A stretch of 64,000 nt of DNA, from contig NZ_JAUOPH010000001.1 of the NCBI RefSeq assembly GCF_030546935.1, forward strand, positions 372,001 to 436,000, written 5' to 3'. Positions 10,262 through 22,259 of this stretch are shown in pieces. A program made the translations under genes and the position numbers. The notes beneath the pieces were generated by a model. The model made no database searches. It was not told the DNA's origin and saw only the letters and a list, made by a program, of their open reading frames with translations. Source of the DNA: Marinobacter sp. 2_MG-2023. Its GTDB lineage: Bacteria; Pseudomonadota; Gammaproteobacteria; Pseudomonadales; Oleiphilaceae. Every line of letters begins with the position of its first letter. Positions within the stretch are counted from its first letter, which is position 1.

Positions 10262-11032
10262 TTATTGTTGTAACGGCCTGGCCGTAATCTGGTCATCCGT
10301 CTGACCAAAGCGGCGCTGACGGCCGGCATAGGCCTGCAACGCTTTACACATCTCGTCTTCTTTGAAATCGGGCCAGAATACAGGCGAAAAGTAAAGTTCG
10401 GTATAGGCCAGATGCCAAAGCATGAAATTACTTATCCGCTGCTCGCCCGCGGTGCGAATCATAAGATCTGGCATGGGGAGATCACCGATGCTCAGGTGCT
10501 GCTGAATCAGATCATCGGTGATATCCGATGGCTGGAGCCCACCCTCTTTCACCTTTTCGGCCACCTGCCTGACGGCCTGGGCGATATCCCAATGACCTCC
10601 GTAGTTGGCGGCAATAACGAGCGTCATTCGGGTGTTGTTGCTGGTGAGCTGCTCCGCCTTGGCCATTAGCTCTTGCAGAGTCGAATTAAAAGCAGAACGA
10701 TCCCCGATGATGCGCAGGCGTATGTCGTTGCGGTGCAGCTTTCTGACTTCCCGCTCCAGCGCAAAAACAAACAGCTTCATCAGAGCCGACACTTCGTCCT
10801 TGGGCCGGCGCCAGTTTTCGCTTGAGAAAGCAAACAACGTGAGCACCTCTACCCCTTCGCGGGCACAGGTTTCCACAACAGCTTTTACCGCATCCACTCC
10901 AGCCTTGTGCCCTGCAACCCCTTTCAATCGGCGTGCCTTGGCCCACCGATTATTACCGTCCATGATAATGGCGACATGCCGGGGCCGGCTATCAGCCGAC
11001 ACCGGAATCTCTGCGGATACTGTTCCCGTCAT
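10262..11032 (-). CDS. uppS: Undecaprenyl diphosphate synthase
   Basis: UppS (cis-prenyltransferase) adds eight isoprene units to farnesyl diphosphate, giving the C55 carrier lipid for peptidoglycan and O-antigen. The 256-residue product shows the catalytic Asp in AIIMDGNNRWAK and the substrate motif RTAGEQRISNFMLWHLAYTE. About 17 extra residues at the N-terminus, compared with the compact family core, are not conserved. It is located between frr and cdsA as in Pseudomonas and E. coli. Confidence 0.96.
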   Translation of the reverse strand: MTGTVSAEIPVSADSRPRHVAIIMDGNNRWAKARRLKGVAGHKAGVDAVKAVVETCAREGVEVLTLFAFSSENWRRPKDEVSALMKLFVFALEREVRKLHRNDIRLRIIGDRSAFNSTLQELMAKAEQLTSNNTRMTLVIAANYGGHWDIAQAVRQVAEKVKEGGLQPSDITDDLIQQHLSIGDLPMPDLMIRTAGEQRISNFMLWHLAYTELYFSPVFWPDFKEDEMCKALQAYAGRQRRFGQTDDQITARPLQQ

Positions 11033-11102
11033 GAAATCCCCTGTACAGCCAGCAGAAATACCCTGCCAGCCGCATGTTTCGCTTGTAAGTGAACCCAGGC
11101 GA

Positions 11103-11660
11103 TCAGACCGCCATCAGATCCTCTTCTTTAGCTTTGAGCATCTTCTCGATTTCAGCGATATAGCGATCGGTCAGCTTCTGGACTTCGTCTTCGCCCCGGC
11201 GCTCGTCATCTTCATTGATTTCTTTGTCTTTCAGCAGCTCTTTCATCATGCTGTTTGCATCACGACGGGCGTTACGGATAGAGACACGACCGTTCTCTGC
11301 GTCTGCTTTCGCCTGCTTGACCATGCTCTTACGGGTTTCTTCCGTCAACATCGGCATGGGGATACGGATCAGGTCGCCGCTTGTGGCCGGATTCAGGCCC
11401 AGATCGGCAGTCATGATCGCCTTTTCAATGACCGGAACCAGATTCTTCTCCCAGGGAGACACGGCCAACGTACGGTTATCTTCCACGTTAACGCTCGCAA
11501 CCTGCTTCAGCGGCGTTTCCTGACCGTAGTAGTTAACCATCACGCTGTCCAGAATAGACGGGTGGGCACGGCCAGTGCGGATTTTGTTGAACGCCGAGTG
11601 CAGAGCCTCAAGGCTCTTTTTCATCTTCGTTTCGGCTTCGGCTTTAATATCGTTAATCAC
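11103..11660 (-). CDS. frr: Ribosome recycling factor
   Basis: RRF splits the post-termination ribosome together with EF-G. The 185-residue product has the family N-terminus ([20 protein letters not shown]), the [11 protein letters not shown] segment, and the long C-terminal helix with [16 protein letters not shown]. It lies between pyrH and uppS, 42 bases after pyrH. Length is exactly that expected. Confidence 0.97.
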   Translation of the reverse strand: MINDIKAEAETKMKKSLEALHSAFNKIRTGRAHPSILDSVMVNYYGQETPLKQVASVNVEDNRTLAVSPWEKNLVPVIEKAIMTADLGLNPATSGDLIRIPMPMLTEETRKSMVKQAKADAENGRVSIRNARRDANSMMKELLKDKEINEDDERRGEDEVQKLTDRYIAEIEKMLKAKEEDLMAV

Positions 11661-11702
11661 GTAGTCATCCTCAATTCGTTCATCAGGGTGTTGTGATACC
11701 CG

Positions 11703-12431
11703 CTATTCAATCAGTGTACCTTCTTTCTCACCAGTCACGATGCGCGTCAGGGCACCAGCCCGGTTCATATCAAAAACACGCAGTGGCATACCATGATCCC
11801 GCGCCAGGCAGATGGCAGTCAGATCCATCACGCCCAGTTTTTTGTCGAGCACTTCATCATAAGTCAGTTTGTCGTACTTTTCTGCCGTCGGGTCAAGATG
11901 CGGATCTGCAGAGTAAACACCATCTACTTTGGTTGCTTTCAACACTGCGTCGGCTTCAATCTCGATGCCACGCAGGCAGGCCGCCGAATCTGTTGTAAAG
12001 AAGGGGTTGCCAGTACCTGCACAAAATATAACCACATCGCCGTCTTTCAGATCGCGAACCGCACGGCGGCGATCGTAATGCTCAACAATACCGCTCATGG
12101 GAATGGCTGACATAACCCGGGTGCGGATGTTCGAGCGCTCAAGAGCATCGCGCATGGCCAGACCATTCATAACGGTTGCCAGCATACCCATGTGATCTCC
12201 AGTAACCCGATCCATACCGGCAGCACTGAGAGATGCGCCCCGGAACAGATTACCACCACCAATAACGAGCCCGACCTGAATACCGATACCAATCAGCGCA
12301 CCGATTTCGAGAGCCATGCGGTCAAGAACTTTAGGATCAATGCCAAAATCGTGCTCTCCCATCAGGGCCTCGCCACTGAGTTTGAGCAAAACACGATTGT
12401 ATCTTGGTGGGTTTTTCGGTGTTGTCGGCAT
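11703..12431 (-). CDS. pyrH: Uridylate kinase
   Basis: PyrH is the bacterial hexameric UMP kinase of the amino acid kinase fold; it phosphorylates UMP to UDP and is usually GTP-activated and UTP-inhibited. The 242-residue product shows [13 protein letters not shown] (phosphate loop), [12 protein letters not shown] and the nucleotide-binding stretch [14 protein letters not shown]. It is separated from tsf by about 180 bases that hold an extended hairpin, described separately. Confidence 0.97.
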   Translation of the reverse strand: MPTTPKNPPRYNRVLLKLSGEALMGEHDFGIDPKVLDRMALEIGALIGIGIQVGLVIGGGNLFRGASLSAAGMDRVTGDHMGMLATVMNGLAMRDALERSNIRTRVMSAIPMSGIVEHYDRRRAVRDLKDGDVVIFCAGTGNPFFTTDSAACLRGIEIEADAVLKATKVDGVYSADPHLDPTAEKYDKLTYDEVLDKKLGVMDLTAICLARDHGMPLRVFDMNRAGALTRIVTGEKEGTLIE

Positions 12432-12481
12432 ACTGATCCCCTTTTCGTCTGTTAACTGCTATCCGGCGTGATACGCATTGC

Positions 12482-12533
12482 AGGCTTGCATCTGACATAC
12501 CCCTTGAAAAAGGGGGATCTCAGATACAAGCCC
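12482..12533 (-). other. Extended hairpin in the tsf-pyrH spacer
   Basis: The spacer between tsf and pyrH holds nested inverted repeats: GGCTTG (12483-12488) with CAAGCC (12527-12532), CATCTGA (12489-12495) with TCAGATA (12520-12526, one mismatch), and CCCCTT (12500-12505) with AAGGGG (12510-12515) around a four-base loop. No T-run follows on the minus strand. In the transcript this may be a processing site or attenuator that lowers pyrH expression relative to tsf; that role is inferred. Confidence 0.55.
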
Positions 12534-12612
12534 GCCACGAGAGCCGGAAAAATCCAGCTAACGTGGCAGACTCAAGGGGCACTGCGACTGGCTGTCACAG
12601 CGCCCAGAAAAA

Positions 12613-13482
12613 TCAGGCTTTGCCTGTACCGGCTGCCGCAGCAACCTCAGCAGCAAAGTCTACTTCTTCTTTTTCAATGCCTTCACCCACTTCCAGGCGA
12701 ATGAAACCGACCAGTTCGCCACCGGCGGACTTGATCAACTCACCCACGGTCTGCTCAGGGTTTTTAACAAAAGGCTGCTCTACAAGGCTGTGCTCCTTGA
12801 GGAACTTTTTGATACGCCCACCCATCATTTTTTCAACGATCTCAGCGGGCTTGCCTGCCATATCCGGCTGGGCCTTGATGACGTCTTTCTCTTTCTCGAG
12901 CTCGTCAGCAGGCATATCTTCTGGCCTTGCAACACGCGGGTTAACCGCAGCAGCGTGCATAGCGATGTCGCGAGCCAGCTCGGCGTCGCCTGCTGTCAGC
13001 GCAACAACAGCGGCAATTTTATTGGTGCTGTGAACATAGCCACCAACAACCGCGCCTTTGATTTCAACAATACGACGTACGGTGATGTTTTCACCGATTT
13101 TCTGAACCAGAGCTTCGCGCTTGGCTTCAAGATCGCCATCCATCAGTTTCGCAACATCAGTCTCGCCTTTCTCGAAGGCAACGTTCAGAACGTCGTTGGC
13201 GAAGTTGATGAAGTTATCGTCGCGTGCAACGAAGTCGGTTTCGGAGTTGACTTCGATGATGTAAGCAGCAGTGTTGTCATCAGAAATCTTGATCAGCGAC
13301 ACACCTTCAGCGGCTGTGCGACCAGCTTTTTTGGCGGCTTTGAGGCCGGAAGACTTACGCAATTCTTCAATTGCGGCATCTACACTGCCTTCAGATTCAA
13401 CCAGAGCCTTTTTGCACTCCATCATGCCAAGACCAGTGCGCTCGCGCAGTTCTTTGACCATTGCAGCGGTAATTGCAGCCAT
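12613..13482 (-). CDS. tsf: Elongation factor Ts
   Basis: EF-Ts is the guanine nucleotide exchange factor for EF-Tu. The 289-residue product begins [20 protein letters not shown] and has the signature [10 protein letters not shown], then the two-part core domain and a C-terminal module. A TTG at 13482+6 would also open the frame, but the ATG at 13482 matches the family N-terminus. It follows rpsB after a spacer of about 90 bases with a strong hairpin. Confidence 0.97.
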   Translation of the reverse strand: MAAITAAMVKELRERTGLGMMECKKALVESEGSVDAAIEELRKSSGLKAAKKAGRTAAEGVSLIKISDDNTAAYIIEVNSETDFVARDDNFINFANDVLNVAFEKGETDVAKLMDGDLEAKREALVQKIGENITVRRIVEIKGAVVGGYVHSTNKIAAVVALTAGDAELARDIAMHAAAVNPRVARPEDMPADELEKEKDVIKAQPDMAGKPAEIVEKMMGGRIKKFLKEHSLVEQPFVKNPEQTVGELIKSAGGELVGFIRLEVGEGIEKEEVDFAAEVAAAAGTGKA

Positions 13483-13518
13483 GTTCAATCCTCTTAACTT
13501 GTTCGAATACGGTGGGAA

Positions 13519-13546
13519 GCCCGCCCAGAGAAACCTCCGGACGGGC
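13519..13546 (-). other. Hairpin in the rpsB-tsf spacer
   Basis: A 12-base-pair stem (13519-13530 with 13535-13546, two G-U pairs as RNA on the minus strand) closes a four-base loop between rpsB and tsf. It is GC-rich but is not followed by a T-run. In E. coli the same spacer also carries a structured element that partly separates expression of the two genes, so an attenuator or RNA-processing role is likely but not shown here. Confidence 0.6.
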
Positions 13547-13574
13547 CTTACATCTCAAACGTGACGCTGAAGCA

Positions 13575-14327
13575 TCACTCAGCAGCCGGGGTGGTTCCTG
13601 CAGCTTCTTCACTGACTTCTACAAACTCGTCAGCGCCTGCGCCGCCGGCCTGTGCTGATTCAAGGCACGTATCAGCTACAGCTTTCACATAGATCTGGAT
13701 CGCACGGATGGCATCGTCGTTGCCCGGGATCACGAAATCTACGCCGTCAGGGTTACTGTTGGTATCGACTACACCGATAACGGGGATACCCAGCTTGTTC
13801 GCCTCTTTAATGGCAATGCGCTCGTGATCAACGTCGATAACAAACAACGCGTCAGGCAGACCACCCATGTCCTTGATACCACCGATGGAACGCTCGAGCT
13901 TGTCCATTTCACGGGTGCGTTCAAGAGCTTCTTTCTTGGTCAGCTTATCGAAGGTACCGTCTTTGCTCTGGGCTTCCAGATCACGGTAACGACGAATGGA
14001 CTGGCGGATGGTCTTGTAGTTGGTCAGCATGCCACCGAGCCAGCGGTGATTAACAAAAGGCTGGCTGGAACGCTCTGCTTCTTCCTTGATGACCTTGGCC
14101 GCGGCGCGCTTGGTGCCAACGAACAGGATCTTGTTCTTGTTCTCTGTCAGTTTCTGAACGAAGTCGAGTGCTTCATTCATGGCAGGAACAGTCTGTTCAA
14201 GGTTGATGATATGAATCTTGTTACGGGCGCCGAAGATGAACTTCGACATTTTCGGGTTCCAGTAGCGAGTCTGGTGACCGAAGTGAGCACCTGCCTTTAG
14301 CAGGTCACGCATATTTACCTGAGCCAT
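13575..14327 (-). CDS. rpsB: 30S ribosomal protein S2
   Basis: S2 binds late to the small subunit between head and body. The 250-residue product starts [20 protein letters not shown], the conserved N-terminus, and contains [12 protein letters not shown] and [26 protein letters not shown]. The Ala- and Glu-rich tail (from about residue 225) is variable in the family. It is the first gene of the large minus-strand cluster, divergent from map across 261 bases, where S2 autoregulation through the leader is known in other bacteria. Confidence 0.97.
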   Translation of the reverse strand: MAQVNMRDLLKAGAHFGHQTRYWNPKMSKFIFGARNKIHIINLEQTVPAMNEALDFVQKLTENKNKILFVGTKRAAAKVIKEEAERSSQPFVNHRWLGGMLTNYKTIRQSIRRYRDLEAQSKDGTFDKLTKKEALERTREMDKLERSIGGIKDMGGLPDALFVIDVDHERIAIKEANKLGIPVIGVVDTNSNPDGVDFVIPGNDDAIRAIQIYVKAVADTCLESAQAGGAGADEFVEVSEEAAGTTPAAE

Positions 14328-14528
14328 GATATTACCTTAGTTTAGCTTCGGGTTAGTCCTCCACGCGTCCGATTGCCCCAACCAGACTCCTTTACAACTC
14401 TAAAGCAGGAGCAGGCACCCTGGGACAACGTGCTGACACGTGTGCGAATTTGCCGGATTCGTTTCCAGCGGGCGCGTTTATATCACAAAACACAGGCATC
14501 CCGCCATTATTTTTGCGCTCAAGCTTCC

Positions 14529-14557
14529 TTGTACCCTGAGCCCCGCCCCCTTAAAAT
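14529..14557 (+). promoter_or_regulatory. Sigma-70-like promoter for map-glnD
   Basis: A -35 box TTGTAC (14529-14534) and a -10 box TAAAAT (14552-14557) are separated by exactly 17 bases. The predicted start, near 14564, leaves a leader of about 25 bases before the map ATG at 14589. No better candidate lies in this divergent spacer on the plus strand. The assignment is by pattern only. Confidence 0.55.
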
Positions 14558-14588
14558 ACCGCTTTGACACAAATCAACAGGAAACCCA

Positions 14589-15359
14589 ATGCAGGTATCG
14601 ATCAAGACTCCGGAAGAAATTGAAAAGATGCGCGTGGCCGGTCGCCTGGCAGCTGACGTTCTCGAGATGATTGGAGAACACGTCAAGCCTGGTGTTTCCA
14701 CCGAAGAGCTCAACCAGATATGCCACAACTATATTGTTAACGAGAGGGAAGCGATTCCGGCTCCACTTAATTATAAAGGTTTCCCCAAATCTGTTTGCAT
14801 ATCCGTTAACCACGTTATCTGCCACGGCATACCTTCAGAAAAAAAGATCCTGAAAGATGGCGACATCGTCAATATAGATGTCACTGTAATCAAGGATGAA
14901 TACCACGGCGATACCAGCAAGATGTGGATTGTAGGCAAGCCCAAGCCGGGAACAGAACGACTGATCAAGATCACCCAGGAATGCCTGTATAAAGGCATCG
15001 AACTGGTCAAGCCCGGCACGCGCCTGGGAGATATCGGCCACGTGATACAGCAGCACGCTGAAAAACATCGGTATTCCGTGGTTCGTGATTACTGCGGCCA
15101 TGGCATCGGCAAGGTGTTTCATGAAGAGCCGCAGGTTATGCACTATGGCAAGCCTGGCACCGGCATGGAGCTCCAGGAAGGCATGACCTTTACGATCGAG
15201 CCGATGATCAATCAGGGCAAGTACCAAACCAAACTGCTCCCGGATCAGTGGACCGTCGTCACCAAAGATCACAAGCTTTCAGCCCAGTGGGAACACACCA
15301 TCCTTGTTACCGCTGATGGCTACGAAGTGCTGACCAAGCGATCGGAGGAGTCCTTCTAA
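14589..15359 (+). CDS. map: Methionine aminopeptidase type I
   Basis: Map removes the initiator Met from new proteins at the ribosome. The 256-residue pita-bread protein has the His of SVNHVICHGIP, metal ligands D in VNIDVTVI and DTSKMW, the His in YCGHGIGKVFHEEP, and the Glu ligands in FTIEPMI and WEHTILV. Its divergence from rpsB is a widespread arrangement. The stop codon TAA is followed at once by the GTG start of glnD. Confidence 0.97.
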   Translation: MQVSIKTPEEIEKMRVAGRLAADVLEMIGEHVKPGVSTEELNQICHNYIVNEREAIPAPLNYKGFPKSVCISVNHVICHGIPSEKKILKDGDIVNIDVTVIKDEYHGDTSKMWIVGKPKPGTERLIKITQECLYKGIELVKPGTRLGDIGHVIQQHAEKHRYSVVRDYCGHGIGKVFHEEPQVMHYGKPGTGMELQEGMTFTIEPMINQGKYQTKLLPDQWTVVTKDHKLSAQWEHTILVTADGYEVLTKRSEESF

Positions 15360-18005
15360 GTGGACCGTCAGGAACTGGAAGCCAGGATCAGCGGTGACAC
15401 ATCCCCTGTCATGGCAGCCAGGGATTTGCTGAAACAGCGCTACGACGCAGATGCCGAGGCCTTTCGACAAGGCGCCGACGTGAGGGCTCTGGTTCACTCC
15501 AGAGCCGATACTGTCGACACAGCACTCAGACTGATATGGAACCGGTACCCTTTTTCCAGCTCACCCGATATTGCCTTGGTCGCTGTGGGCGGATACGGCC
15601 GCGGTGAGCTGCACCCACACTCTGACATCGACCTGCTGATTCTGACCCGCGACGGTATTGATCCCGGCTGGCAGGAAGACCTTGGCGCTTTCGTTACTCT
15701 GCTGTGGGACCTGAAACTCGACATTGGTCACAGCGTCCGCAGCATTGAAGAAAGTAAAGCAGCGGCACGAGATGATATATCGACACTGACCAACCTTCTG
15801 GAAACCCGCACGATTGCCGGCCCGGATGAGCTGCGCGAAGAGCTCAGTGAACAAGCCTACTCAGACAACATCATTACCGACCGCGACTATTTTATAGCCA
15901 AGCGTAAAGAGCAAGAGCAACGCCACAAAAAATACAGCGACACCGAGTACAACCTGGAGCCTAATGTAAAAAGCTCCCCGGGTGCCCTGCGAGACATCCA
16001 GACCATTGGGTGGATTACCAAACGGCACTTCGGCCTGCAGAACATTGCCGACCTCACCCGCTTCAGCATCCTCACCGACGAGGAACACCAGATTCTGGTG
16101 CAGGGTGAAACCCTGCTTTGGAAACTGCGCTACGGACTGCAGTTGATCGCGGATCGGAACGAGAACCGGTTGCTGTTCGATCATCAACGAGCCCTGGCGC
16201 AAATGCTGGGCTATAAAGATGAAGGCAAGAGGCTGGATGTCGAGCTCATGATGCAGTCCTATTATCGCACTGTACTGGCATTGGCAGAGCTCGCCGACGT
16301 TATCCTTCAGTTTTACGACGAAGCCATACTCGGCTCAGGCACTGAAGACAATATTCAGCCAATCAATAAACGCTTTCAGATTCGCAACAACTATATAGAG
16401 GCAGTAAACAACCAGGTATTTGCTTATTCCCCCTATGCAATCATGGAAATCTTTGTGTTGATGGCCCAACACCCGGAAATCAAGGGTATCAGGGCTACAA
16501 CCATAAGGTCTTTGCGGGCGCACAGGCATCTGATTGATGATGCATTCCGGTCTGACCTGGCGGTGACTTCTCTGTTTATGGAACTGCTGCGAACGCCCCA
16601 TGCGCTGGATGAAACCCTCTCAGCCATGAAAAAATACAATGTTCTGGGCCGCTATCTGCCGGAGTTCGGCCAGATTATCGGCCAGATGCAGCACGATCTT
16701 TTTCATATTTACACTGTTGATGCCCACACCATGCGGGTTGTGCGCAATATGGTGCGGCTGAATGGCAAGGATGCCCGAGACGACTACCCACTGGCAGCGC
16801 GACTGATTCACGGCCTTCCAAAACGCGAAATTCTTTATATTGCGGGTTTGTATCACGACGTTGCCAAGGGCCGTGGCGGAGATCATTCAGAGCTTGGCGC
16901 CGAGGATGCCGAATCCTTCTGCAAGCGCCACCACCTTAGTGAGCGAGATACCCAGCTGGCATCCTGGTTGGTGGAGAACCACCTGCTGATGTCCATGACG
17001 GCCCAACGCAAGGATATTTCCGACCCGGATATCATCCAGTCCTTTGCTCGTTCCATACCCAGCCAGGCCCACCTGGATTACTTGTATATCCTCACTGTGT
17101 GCGATATCAGCGCTACCAACCCCAAGCTCTGGAATACCTGGCGGGCTTCCCTTCTGCGCCAGTTATATATAGAGGCCAAACGTGCCTTAAGACGAGGCAC
17201 AGAGATCCCTGTTGACAGACAGGCCTGGGTTCAGGCCACCCAGTCCGAGGCCAGGGGAATTCTCCATGCCCAAAGCATTACCGATGAACAGATAGATGCC
17301 ATCTGGGATACGGTCGATGAAGACTACTTCCTGCAGGACTCAACCATTGATATTGCCTGGCAAACTGCGGCGATCATCAACCATGGCGATACGCCAGGAC
17401 CGCTTGTGCTTATCCGGGATACCCACGGCGGTCCTACCGATGGCTACTCCCAAATCATTATTTACATGAACGACCGGCCAACGCTATTTGCCGCAACGAC
17501 CGCGGTGTTGGAGCAGCTCAACCTGAACATTGTGGATGCTCGCATCAGCTCGAACGAAGGCCCCTACACCATCAGCTCTTATGTAGTACTGGATGAAAAA
17601 GGCCAACCCCTGGGAACGGATCCGGCCCGCAAAGAACGAGTGCGCAGGCGCCTGATCGAAGAGTTGGACGACCCGGAAGACTATCCCGACATAATCCACC
17701 GCCGCACACCACGGCAACTCAGGCACTTCTCGTTTCCAACGGAAGTGGTGTTTTCCAATGATACTGTCAACGATCGCACGGTCATTGAAGTGGTTACACC
17801 AGACCGCCCCGGTCTTCTGGCGTGGGTCGGACAAGTTTTCCTGCACCATCATATACGCCTGAGCAACGCTAAAATCGCAACGCTAGGTGAGCGGGTGGAA
17901 GACGTGTTCTTTGTTACCGACGAAGATGGGGAACCGATCAGTGACCCTGCCGTGTGCCACGCCCTGCAACAAGACTTATGCAAAACGCTGGATGACATCC
18001 AATGA
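15360..18005 (+). CDS. glnD: Bifunctional uridylyltransferase/uridylyl-removing enzyme GlnD
   Basis: GlnD senses glutamine and adds or removes UMP on PII, setting glutamine synthetase activity and NtrC signalling. The 881-residue protein shows the nucleotidyltransferase site GGYGRGELHPHSDIDLLIL (about residues 77-95), the PII-uridylyltransferase linker, the HD hydrolase site YIAGLYHDVAKGRGGDHSEL (about 494-513) and two ACT domains at the C-terminus (about 680 onward). The start is GTG, placed directly after the map stop, which suggests translational coupling. The stop overlaps the dapC start by four bases. Confidence 0.96.
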   Translation: MDRQELEARISGDTSPVMAARDLLKQRYDADAEAFRQGADVRALVHSRADTVDTALRLIWNRYPFSSSPDIALVAVGGYGRGELHPHSDIDLLILTRDGIDPGWQEDLGAFVTLLWDLKLDIGHSVRSIEESKAAARDDISTLTNLLETRTIAGPDELREELSEQAYSDNIITDRDYFIAKRKEQEQRHKKYSDTEYNLEPNVKSSPGALRDIQTIGWITKRHFGLQNIADLTRFSILTDEEHQILVQGETLLWKLRYGLQLIADRNENRLLFDHQRALAQMLGYKDEGKRLDVELMMQSYYRTVLALAELADVILQFYDEAILGSGTEDNIQPINKRFQIRNNYIEAVNNQVFAYSPYAIMEIFVLMAQHPEIKGIRATTIRSLRAHRHLIDDAFRSDLAVTSLFMELLRTPHALDETLSAMKKYNVLGRYLPEFGQIIGQMQHDLFHIYTVDAHTMRVVRNMVRLNGKDARDDYPLAARLIHGLPKREILYIAGLYHDVAKGRGGDHSELGAEDAESFCKRHHLSERDTQLASWLVENHLLMSMTAQRKDISDPDIIQSFARSIPSQAHLDYLYILTVCDISATNPKLWNTWRASLLRQLYIEAKRALRRGTEIPVDRQAWVQATQSEARGILHAQSITDEQIDAIWDTVDEDYFLQDSTIDIAWQTAAIINHGDTPGPLVLIRDTHGGPTDGYSQIIIYMNDRPTLFAATTAVLEQLNLNIVDARISSNEGPYTISSYVVLDEKGQPLGTDPARKERVRRRLIEELDDPEDYPDIIHRRTPRQLRHFSFPTEVVFSNDTVNDRTVIEVVTPDRPGLLAWVGQVFLHHHIRLSNAKIATLGERVEDVFFVTDEDGEPISDPAVCHALQQDLCKTLDDIQ

Positions 18006-19198
18006 ATCCGAACCTGAACAAGCTTCACCCCTATCCATTTGAAAAACTGGCAAAGCTCAAGGCTGACATATCGGTACCGGCTAACCTGCCACCTATTTCC
18101 CTCGGTATTGGAGAGCCCAAGCACCCTTCTCCTGAATTCGTGAAGCAAGTGATTGCCGCCAACCTCGACCGGCTGGCAAATTACCCTACAACCAAGGGCA
18201 TGGATGAACTCAGGGAGGCCATTGGTGAATGGGCTACCCGCCGATTCCACCTGCAACCAGGATCCCTGAGCCCGGATCACAACATCGTGCCGGTGAACGG
18301 TACCCGGGAAGCAATATTTTCGCTGGTACAGGCCGTGGTCGATGCAAGCAAACAGGCAACGGTTGTAAGTCCGAATCCGTTCTATCAGGTATATGAAGGG
18401 GCGGCATTCCTGGCCGGCGCTACACCCGTGTACCTGCCGTGCGATGGATCCAACGGTTTTATTCCGGATTTTGACGCAGTACCAGAAACGGTATGGAGGG
18501 AATGCCAGGTTCTGTTCCTGTGTTCCCCGGGTAACCCCAGCGGCGCAGTGATGCCTCGGGCAACTCTGAAAAAGGTCATCGAACTGGCGGACAAGTATGA
18601 CTTCATTGTTGCTTCAGACGAGTGCTACTCCGAACTGTATCCGGATGAAAACAAGCCGCCAGAAGGTTTGCTGCAAACCTGTGCAGCGATTGGCCGGCAT
18701 GACTTCGCCCGCTGTGTTGTTTTTCACAGCCTCTCGAAGCGTAGTAACCTTCCAGGCCTGAGATCGGGCTTTGTCGCCGGAGATGCGAATATATTAAAAG
18801 GCTACCTTAACTATCGCACCTATCATGGTTGCGCCATGCCAGTACACAACCAACTTGCCAGTATTGCTGCCTGGCAGGATGAAAGCCATGTACGGGATAA
18901 CCGGGCGGCTTACCGCGCTAAATTTGAGGCTGTGGTACCCATATTACGCGAAGTCATGGACGTGAATTTCCCCGACGCTGGCTTCTATCTCTGGCCGGTT
19001 ACTCCAATGGATGATGAAACCTTTGCAAAAGAGCTGTCTGCCCAGCAGAACGTTCATGTGCTCCCCGGCCGCTACCTGTCCCGCACAGTGAACGGCCACA
19101 ACCCGGGAGAAAACAGGGTGCGCATGGCATTGGTTGCGCCACTGGAGGAGTGCGTTGAAGCCGCAAAGCGCATTGTTGAATTTGTAAAGGCGAACTGA
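18002..19198 (+). CDS. dapC: Succinyldiaminopimelate transaminase
   Basis: DapC is a PLP-dependent class I/II aminotransferase that makes N-succinyl-L,L-diaminopimelate, between DapD and DapE in lysine and peptidoglycan synthesis. The 398-residue product has the cofactor lysine in FHSLSKRSNLPGLRSGF and the conserved FLCSPGNPSG and SDECYSELY motifs. ATGA overlap with glnD and 3-base distance to the next gene indicate one operon with dapD and dapE, which supports this specific function over a generic aspartate aminotransferase. Confidence 0.93.
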   Translation: MNPNLNKLHPYPFEKLAKLKADISVPANLPPISLGIGEPKHPSPEFVKQVIAANLDRLANYPTTKGMDELREAIGEWATRRFHLQPGSLSPDHNIVPVNGTREAIFSLVQAVVDASKQATVVSPNPFYQVYEGAAFLAGATPVYLPCDGSNGFIPDFDAVPETVWRECQVLFLCSPGNPSGAVMPRATLKKVIELADKYDFIVASDECYSELYPDENKPPEGLLQTCAAIGRHDFARCVVFHSLSKRSNLPGLRSGFVAGDANILKGYLNYRTYHGCAMPVHNQLASIAAWQDESHVRDNRAAYRAKFEAVVPILREVMDVNFPDAGFYLWPVTPMDDETFAKELSAQQNVHVLPGRYLSRTVNGHNPGENRVRMALVAPLEECVEAAKRIVEFVKAN

Positions 19199-19201
19199 TT
19201 T

Positions 19202-19543
19202 ATGAAGTTATATGGCATCCGAAACTGCGATACCGTCAAAAAGGCCCGCAAGTGGCTTGATGAACAGGGCGCTCGCTATGAGTTTCACGACTTCAAAAAA
19301 GATGGGCTCGATGAGGCCCGCCTTAGCGAATGGGAAAAGGCGGTTGGCTGGGAGCTTCTGCTGAACCGCCGCGGCACCACCTGGCGTAAACTCAGTGAAG
19401 AAGTTCGTGATACCATTAGCGCCCAATCTGCCCACGACATCATGCTGGAAAACACCTCCATCATTAAACGGCCAGTGGTCGAGCATGAGGGATCCGTTTA
19501 TGTCGGCTTTAACGCCGACGACTGGGCAACACTGATTAACTAA
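19202..19543 (+). CDS. ArsC/Spx-family protein (YffB-like)
   Basis: This 113-residue thioredoxin-fold protein belongs to the ArsC/Spx/YffB family. It starts MKLYGIRNCDTVKKARKWLD, with a single Cys at residue 9 in the CDTVKKA motif where true arsenate reductases have CxT/S; no second reducing Cys is visible. E. coli yffB is also adjacent to dapE, so the linkage is conserved. Its biochemical role is not settled; a link to glutathione or redox control is only inferred. The name arsenate reductase in many annotations is probably misleading here. Confidence 0.85.
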   Translation: MKLYGIRNCDTVKKARKWLDEQGARYEFHDFKKDGLDEARLSEWEKAVGWELLLNRRGTTWRKLSEEVRDTISAQSAHDIMLENTSIIKRPVVEHEGSVYVGFNADDWATLIN

Positions 19544-19561
19544 AACAGGAGCAACCACTAC

Positions 19562-21713
<2,152 letters not shown>

Positions 21714-21747
21714 ACAGGTCCTTCGCAGGATGACAGAAGTACCCGAA

Positions 21748-21775
21748 ATGCCGGAGCAATTACTCCGGCATTTTC
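21748..21775 (+). terminator. Terminator after dapE
   Basis: A nine-base stem ATGCCGGAG (21748-21756) and CTCCGGCAT (21763-21771) with a six-base loop is followed by TTTT. It closes the map-dapE operon and faces the convergent slyX gene, whose stop is at 21786; it may serve both strands, but the T-run on the minus side is weak. Confidence 0.85.
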
Positions 21776-21785
21776 GTTCACTGGA

Positions 21786-22004
21786 TCAATAGTGAGGCGG
21801 AGGTGTTTCTTCCTCTTCCGTTTTCAAGTTGGAAGGAGACACATCTTTCAACTGGTTATGCAACAACCGCTTTGCATTCCAGAGTTCGCGGATATCCATT
21901 TCCTGTTTAGTCACCTGTTCGCTCAGGGTATTAATAATGTCGTCCTGAAACGCCAGCCGCGTTTCTAGCTCGTCCAGTCTGGCTTGCAGATCGTTATGGC
22001 TCAT
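21786..22004 (-). CDS. slyX: SlyX family protein
   Basis: SlyX is a small coiled-coil protein of unknown molecular function, often near FKBP-type isomerase genes but not so here. The 72-residue product begins MSHNDLQARLDELETRLAFQ with clear heptad spacing through about residue 55 and ends in Pro-Pro-Pro-His-Tyr, a typical SlyX tail. The frame can be extended by 12 residues, but the ATG at 22004 has GAGGGAG upstream and gives the normal family length. Confidence 0.9.
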   Translation of the reverse strand: MSHNDLQARLDELETRLAFQDDIINTLSEQVTKQEMDIRELWNAKRLLHNQLKDVSPSNLKTEEEETPPPHY

Positions 22005-22091
22005 CGGGTACTGAAACTCCCTCGCATCAATCGCCCACATGGATGATTGAAGAATGTGATCAAAAGCACTCTATAAAAGGCAATGCGTAGT

Positions 22092-22120
22092 ATGACAGCT
22101 TGGTAAGCGGTCGGGATAAT
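22092..22120 (+). promoter_or_regulatory. Sigma-70-like promoter of the cold-shock-domain gene
   Basis: ATGACA (22092-22097) and GATAAT (22115-22120), each matching five of six consensus bases, are separated by 17 bases. The expected start near 22127 leaves a leader of about 130 bases before the ATG at 22260. Long leaders are typical of cold-shock mRNAs, in which they act as temperature-sensitive structures. Confidence 0.6.
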
Positions 22121-22259
22121 CTGTTATCATGCCGCTTTTGACCGCCAGCGCTTCCGTTTTCCCGGAAACCAAGCGGTATTCACTGGCCGGATGTGCGATT
22201 TTACCCGATATCCGGTTTTTTATCGTCAGCGTTAATAAATAACGGAGAATTCTCAATCA

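Noticed and set aside
14330..14500. An rpsB promoter with TATAAA on the minus strand near 14478
   Set aside because: The -10 is acceptable but no -35 box at 16-18 bases could be defended, so it was not listed as a feature.
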